Source: CAITZA01 sp937915285 (GTDB lineage Bacteria; Desulfobacterota; Desulfomonilia; Desulfomonilales; Desulfomonilaceae). Taken from it: DNA of 64,000 nucleotides. Positions within the stretch are counted from its first letter, which is position 1, and each line of letters opens with the position of its first letter. Under the pieces are notes generated by a model, which was not told the origin of the DNA, searched no databases, and worked only from the letters and a program-made list of their open reading frames with translations. Positions 60,467 to 64,000 of this stretch are shown in pieces. The stretch lies in assembly GCA_036821825.1 (NCBI GenBank), contig DAISIV010000002.1, positions 62,001 through 126,000 of the forward strand, given 5' to 3'. The translations under genes and the position numbers were made by a program.

Positions 60467-62604
60467 GACTGTTAAGCCCGAAACTGACCGGGGTCATCCT
60501 TTTATCAACGATCATCATATTTGTCGCTTTGATCCTGGCCGAATACAGGGGACGGAACCCGGAATGGATGATTTATCAGAAGAGAGGTATAGAGCTTAGT
60601 GTAGAAAAACTCAAACGTGAGATTCATGCGCAAAGTACTCCCGAGCTAAAAGCAAAAAATGAAGCCAGGATAAATTTCCTTTTGTCCAAGCCACTGGAAC
60701 CCATAGAGATAAAGCCATTCAACGGAAAATATGCGCCGGAGTATTGTCTGACCTGTCATTTCGGGATTGAGGACATTTCTGATTCCCATCCTAATGAGAT
60801 TTTTGGCTGCGTAATTTGTCACGGTGGCAACGGCTCAGATCTCACTGTCAAAGGATCACATAAAGGTCTTAGGGGCGGAAGGAATCCGAGTCGGCTTGAT
60901 CTGGCGGTTCAGAGTTGCGGTGGCCCCATGACGGAAGCTGGAAAATGCCATTCCAACAGGGAACACCCCCTGCTCAACAGGGTTGATACGACACCTAAAT
61001 CGCTTATGTCCACAAACGCCGGCATAATTGGAATACTGAGGTTCCAGTGGGGACTCGATCCTATTGGTCAGTCAAAATATGCCATAAAAAAAGTTTCCGA
61101 CGGAAAAGTCTCACTGGATGAAATACCCCCTGAAATGCTGCCGAATGGAAATTACAGCCTTGCTGAGAGTCATTTCCGAAAATTTTGCGCGGCATGTCAC
61201 CTGTGGAACGCTCGCCCTGAAGAGAAGATGGGGCGGCTCGAAGGCTGCGCAGCCTGCCATGCCCCCTATGATGAGGGAGGCAGATATGAAGGTTGCGACC
61301 CTACCATCAAAAGGTATGAGCCTGGACATGCAAAAACTCACTCCATTACTAACAGAATACCAGATGAAAGATGCAGGGCATGTCACAACAGAAGCGCCAG
61401 GGTGGGGCTAAATTATCACGGTGAAATGGAGAGCGAGCAATACGGCGCTCCATTCGTCAACGGTTACATGAACGACCAGACATTGAGTGATGAAAGGTTC
61501 GTTACAAGACTGATTCCGGACATTCATCATGAGAAGAAGATGGGTTGCATTGACTGTCACACTGGCCAGGACACCATGGGGGATGGTCAAATTCACGGGC
61601 GCATGAAGGATCAGATTGAAATCCGTTGTGAGGATTGTCATGGCTCCTTCGGGAAACCTCCGTCCACAGTCAGATTTGACAGACATAACCCCTTGATGTC
61701 GTCATTAATTCGAGGGTCTTCCTTCCTGAAAGTTGAGGAAGGTGATGAGATACTGGTCAGTTCAAAGGGAAATCCGATGCCTCACGTGAAAAAAACGGCA
61801 GAGGGGATTGTTCTAACAAGCAAGCTCACAGGTAAAGAGCATAAGGTCAATGTGATCACAGGGAAAAAGAATGGTCACCAGATAAAGGGTCACGAACGCC
61901 TGGAATGCGATTCCTGTCACAGCGCATGGAGTCCGCAATGTTATGGATGCCATCAGTTACTGGATTTTTCGCAAAAGGGCATTGATCACATGACAGGAAA
62001 AATGACTCCAGGGCTTTGGGCTGAGGGCAGAACCTATTTCAGGTTTGAAAGAAACATTTATGGAATAAATTCAAACGGTCGGGTAGGAATCCTTGTTCCG
62101 GGCTGCCAGGTATGGAACACCGTGTTGGATTCAGATGGTAAAATCATCGGGCCCTACGACTCGGCAATAATGACCTTGCAAAACAAAAAGACTTCCATTG
62201 CAGTCGGACCAACTCACCCACACACCACAAGAAAGGAAGTCCCAAGATGTGTGGACTGTCATCTTGACCCCAAGGCCCTGGGACTTGGGGACGGAAGGAT
62301 GAAATATGATCGGAAAAACCGAAAAATAGAGTTACAATCAATATACGACTCCAAAGCCTCCGGACTATCCATAGGCTATCCGCTAGATGCAGTAATTGAC
62401 GGCCAGGGCGCCATATTGCAAGGAACCTCGCACGAACTCAGTAGAGGCTTTAACAAAGAAGAACTTGAGCGTATAATTGCGATAGGCCCCTGCCTGGCGT
62501 GCCATGATCGCTATGATGATCCAGTCTGGTCCAGGCCAGGTCCATACCGCCTTCAACCATCTTGTGAAAAAGCAATGGCAGGCGCCATCCAGATCCAGGA
62601 ATAG
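60463..62604 (+). CDS. Membrane-anchored multihaem cytochrome c (11 CxxCH motifs)
   Basis: A 713-residue protein. Residues 8-28 are a membrane anchor. Eleven CxxCH haem sites follow: CLTCH, CVICH, CAACH twice, CRACH, CIDCH, CEDCH, CDSCH, CYGCH, CVDCH and CLACH. A twelfth, irregular C-x9-CH (CGGPMTEAGKCH) lies between the second and third. The ATG overlaps the subunit IV-like stop by four bases, so the two proteins are made together and probably form a quinol-to-cytochrome complex facing the periplasm. Similar architecture occurs in Geobacter and sulfate-reducer quinol oxidoreductases. The electron acceptor is unknown. Confidence 0.88.
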   Translation: MRLLSPKLTGVILLSTIIIFVALILAEYRGRNPEWMIYQKRGIELSVEKLKREIHAQSTPELKAKNEARINFLLSKPLEPIEIKPFNGKYAPEYCLTCHFGIEDISDSHPNEIFGCVICHGGNGSDLTVKGSHKGLRGGRNPSRLDLAVQSCGGPMTEAGKCHSNREHPLLNRVDTTPKSLMSTNAGIIGILRFQWGLDPIGQSKYAIKKVSDGKVSLDEIPPEMLPNGNYSLAESHFRKFCAACHLWNARPEEKMGRLEGCAACHAPYDEGGRYEGCDPTIKRYEPGHAKTHSITNRIPDERCRACHNRSARVGLNYHGEMESEQYGAPFVNGYMNDQTLSDERFVTRLIPDIHHEKKMGCIDCHTGQDTMGDGQIHGRMKDQIEIRCEDCHGSFGKPPSTVRFDRHNPLMSSLIRGSSFLKVEEGDEILVSSKGNPMPHVKKTAEGIVLTSKLTGKEHKVNVITGKKNGHQIKGHERLECDSCHSAWSPQCYGCHQLLDFSQKGIDHMTGKMTPGLWAEGRTYFRFERNIYGINSNGRVGILVPGCQVWNTVLDSDGKIIGPYDSAIMTLQNKKTSIAVGPTHPHTTRKEVPRCVDCHLDPKALGLGDGRMKYDRKNRKIELQSIYDSKASGLSIGYPLDAVIDGQGAILQGTSHELSRGFNKEELERIIAIGPCLACHDRYDDPVWSRPGPYRLQPSCEKAMAGAIQIQE

Positions 62605-62672
62605 AGACCGCTCCTTTCTGATGGCGTTTCCATTTGACATAGAAAATCCTTTTGCTCCTCACGAGGATAAAA

Positions 62673-64000
62673 GTGAAATATCGCATCAGCATTCTTCGTT
62701 TCACCCTTCTTGCGTGCCTGGTCTCAACACTTCTGTTGTCCGCGGTTCTGTGGTTGTGCGGGATTCTTTGCGATCGGGTTAATGCGGACCAGAAAGTCGG
62801 TGATGCCCCCCATAGAACCACTGCTCGTTTCATTGAACTATTGTCGGAAAAAGAGCGAAAATGGCTCGGAGAGCATCCGGTCATTACTGTAGTTCAGGAC
62901 CGGAACTGGCCACCGGTCGAGTTTGTCGATGAATCGGGTGAACTTTCAGGCATTTCTTCGGATTACCTTAAACTGGTTGAGGACATAATAGGCTTCAAGT
63001 TCAAACGGGTGCCTGCTTCGGACTGGCAGGAGGCTTATTCCCGTTTGAAAAAATGGGAAATTGACATGACAACCAGCGTGGCTGTAACCGAGGATCGTGA
63101 AAAGTTCTGGATGTTCACCAAGCCTTACCTGAACATCCCAATAATCATCCTAACACGCTCGGATGTCACATATGTCGGAAGTATAAAAGATCTGGAGGGC
63201 AAGAGAGTAGCCGTGGTGGATGGCTATGTATCCAACGAATGGATACAGCGGGACTTTCCAGGCATACAACTAGTAAGTGTAAAAAATGTCCTGTCAGGGA
63301 TAGAATTGCTCCAGGACCAGCAGGTGTTTGCCTTGATAGATAACATGCTGGTAATAAGCTATTATTTGGCCAAGCTAAAGCTCACGGATTTAAGAATTGC
63401 CGGATGGACACCTTACGTCAATGCCCAGGCCATGGCGGTTCGAAAGGACTGGCCCGAACTGGTCGGAATCATTCAGAAGGCGCTTGACTCGATACCCGAG
63501 ACAGAAATAAACGCCGTCTACCAGAAATGGGTTCCCCTTCAATACAAACACGATTTCGATTATTACATGCTGTGGAAGCCATTCCTTGTGTTCAGTCTCA
63601 TCCTCGCAGGACTATTGTTCTGGAACCATAAACTCTCCAGGGAAATAATGAGGCGTCATGCCAGTGAACGGAATCTGCTGGATAGCGAGCAGCGCTACCG
63701 CGATCTTTGGGAAAAGGCCCCGGTGATGATGATTTCACTGGATACCCAGGGACGAATAATACTGGCTTCCGACATATTCTGCCAACATCTTGGATACGAC
63801 AGGGAAGAAATCATAGGACGAAAGGTTTTCGAATTTCAGACTGCCTCCTCCGCAACCTACTCCCGGGCAGTGGTTTTCCCCGGTTTTCTAGAGAAAGGCC
63901 TTGTGAAGGACGCTCCACTCCAGTTGGTCAGGAAGGATGGCTCAATAATTGACGTGGTCTTAAATGTGACCTCGGAAAAAGATCCTCAAGGCCGGATCAT
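62673..64000 (+). CDS. Sensor with periplasmic solute-binding domain and PAS domain (partial)
   Basis: The frame is open from a GTG at 62673, with AGGA upstream, to the right edge, giving 442 codons. An N-terminal membrane helix lies at residues 8-32. Residues about 65-285 form a bacterial extracellular solute-binding protein family 3 domain (HPVITVVQDRNWPPVEFVDE, EIDMTTSVAVTEDREKFWMF, YVNAQAMAVRKDWPELV). A second helix is at 302-318, and a PAS domain starts near residue 335 (EQRYRDLWEKAPVMMISLD). The output, likely histidine kinase or diguanylate cyclase, is beyond the window. Confidence 0.87.
   Translation, partial: MKYRISILRFTLLACLVSTLLLSAVLWLCGILCDRVNADQKVGDAPHRTTARFIELLSEKERKWLGEHPVITVVQDRNWPPVEFVDESGELSGISSDYLKLVEDIIGFKFKRVPASDWQEAYSRLKKWEIDMTTSVAVTEDREKFWMFTKPYLNIPIIILTRSDVTYVGSIKDLEGKRVAVVDGYVSNEWIQRDFPGIQLVSVKNVLSGIELLQDQQVFALIDNMLVISYYLAKLKLTDLRIAGWTPYVNAQAMAVRKDWPELVGIIQKALDSIPETEINAVYQKWVPLQYKHDFDYYMLWKPFLVFSLILAGLLFWNHKLSREIMRRHASERNLLDSEQRYRDLWEKAPVMMISLDTQGRIILASDIFCQHLGYDREEIIGRKVFEFQTASSATYSRAVVFPGFLEKGLVKDAPLQLVRKDGSIIDVVLNVTSEKDPQGRI

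Noticed and set aside
62383..62884. Minus-strand frames opposite the cytochrome and sensor genes
   Set aside because: They are antisense shadows of strongly supported genes, with no start signal.
1..64000. CRISPR arrays, insertion sequences, integrases, tRNA and rRNA genes
   Set aside because: None was seen: no regularly spaced repeats, transposase motifs, or cloverleaf or rRNA-like stretches in the gaps. Short RNAs cannot be excluded by eye.

Overview
The window looks like chromosomal DNA of an anaerobic, respiratory deltaproteobacterium (Desulfobacterota), probably a sulfate-reducing or syntrophic lineage near Desulfomonile or Syntrophobacterales. The reasons are gene content: lactate oxidation by LutABC and a GlcD/GlcF pair, a selenocysteine formate dehydrogenase without a membrane subunit, a hybrid cluster protein operon, an F0 operon (atpZ-atpI-atpB-atpE) separate from F1, a Hox-type NiFe hydrogenase, and a large multihaem cytochrome c. 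The lineage is inferred; no rRNA, tRNA, dsr or apr gene is present. No transposase, integrase, phage structural cassette or CRISPR array was seen.

Layout. 1-4.8 kb: a lipid A acyltransferase cut by the left edge, a Trm112-type zinc protein, an exported metallo-beta-lactamase/rhodanese protein, a DUF192 protein and a TIGR02757 protein. 4.8-11 kb: a redox and nitrosative-stress island with a cysteine-free Crp/Fnr regulator, a small siroheme sulfite reductase-like protein, hcp, a zinc-ribbon HD protein, a ferredoxin and a Fur-family regulator. A perfect TTGAC-N4-GTCAA palindrome lies before hcp. 11-18.3 kb: a DUF4440 protein, CBS and HPP proteins, a 758-residue discoidin-domain protein, and an inositol group (CDP-alcohol phosphatidyltransferase, Mycobacterium-type inositol-phosphate synthase, FkbM methyltransferase).

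18.3-33 kb: an unbroken minus-strand block of about 14.6 kb. In transcription order it holds glcD, glcF, the lactate permease, a complete LIV-type ABC transporter, a small membrane protein, lutABC, ackA and a nucleotidyltransferase. A divergent FadR/LldR-type regulator sits at its head beside repeated CAACATGTC elements. This block can import lactate, oxidise both stereoisomers to pyruvate and make ATP from acetyl phosphate; phosphotransacetylase and pyruvate oxidoreductase are not in the window.

33.8-48.6 kb: an SRAP (HMCES) protein, an inverse-autotransporter-like barrel, the housekeeping cluster rpsF-rpsR-rplI-dnaB, the F0 operon, an RND pump without an adaptor gene, two ferritin-like proteins, a methyltransferase and a MacB-like permease without an ATPase. 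48.6-59 kb: periplasmic formate dehydrogenase FdhAB, an ankyrin protein, a 69-residue unknown, and hoxEFUYH. FDH and Hox together can take electrons from formate and exchange them among H2, NAD(H) and, for FDH, presumably periplasmic cytochromes. 59-64 kb: a secreted FGE-sulfatase-like domain protein, a cytochrome b subunit IV-like protein translationally coupled to an 11-haem cytochrome, and a sensor with a periplasmic solute-binding domain and a PAS domain that runs off the right edge.

Start codons were often moved inward from the longest reading frame to a start with a Shine-Dalgarno sequence, a 4-base overlap with the previous gene, or a conserved N-terminus. Protein names come from motif recognition by eye, not from database searches.
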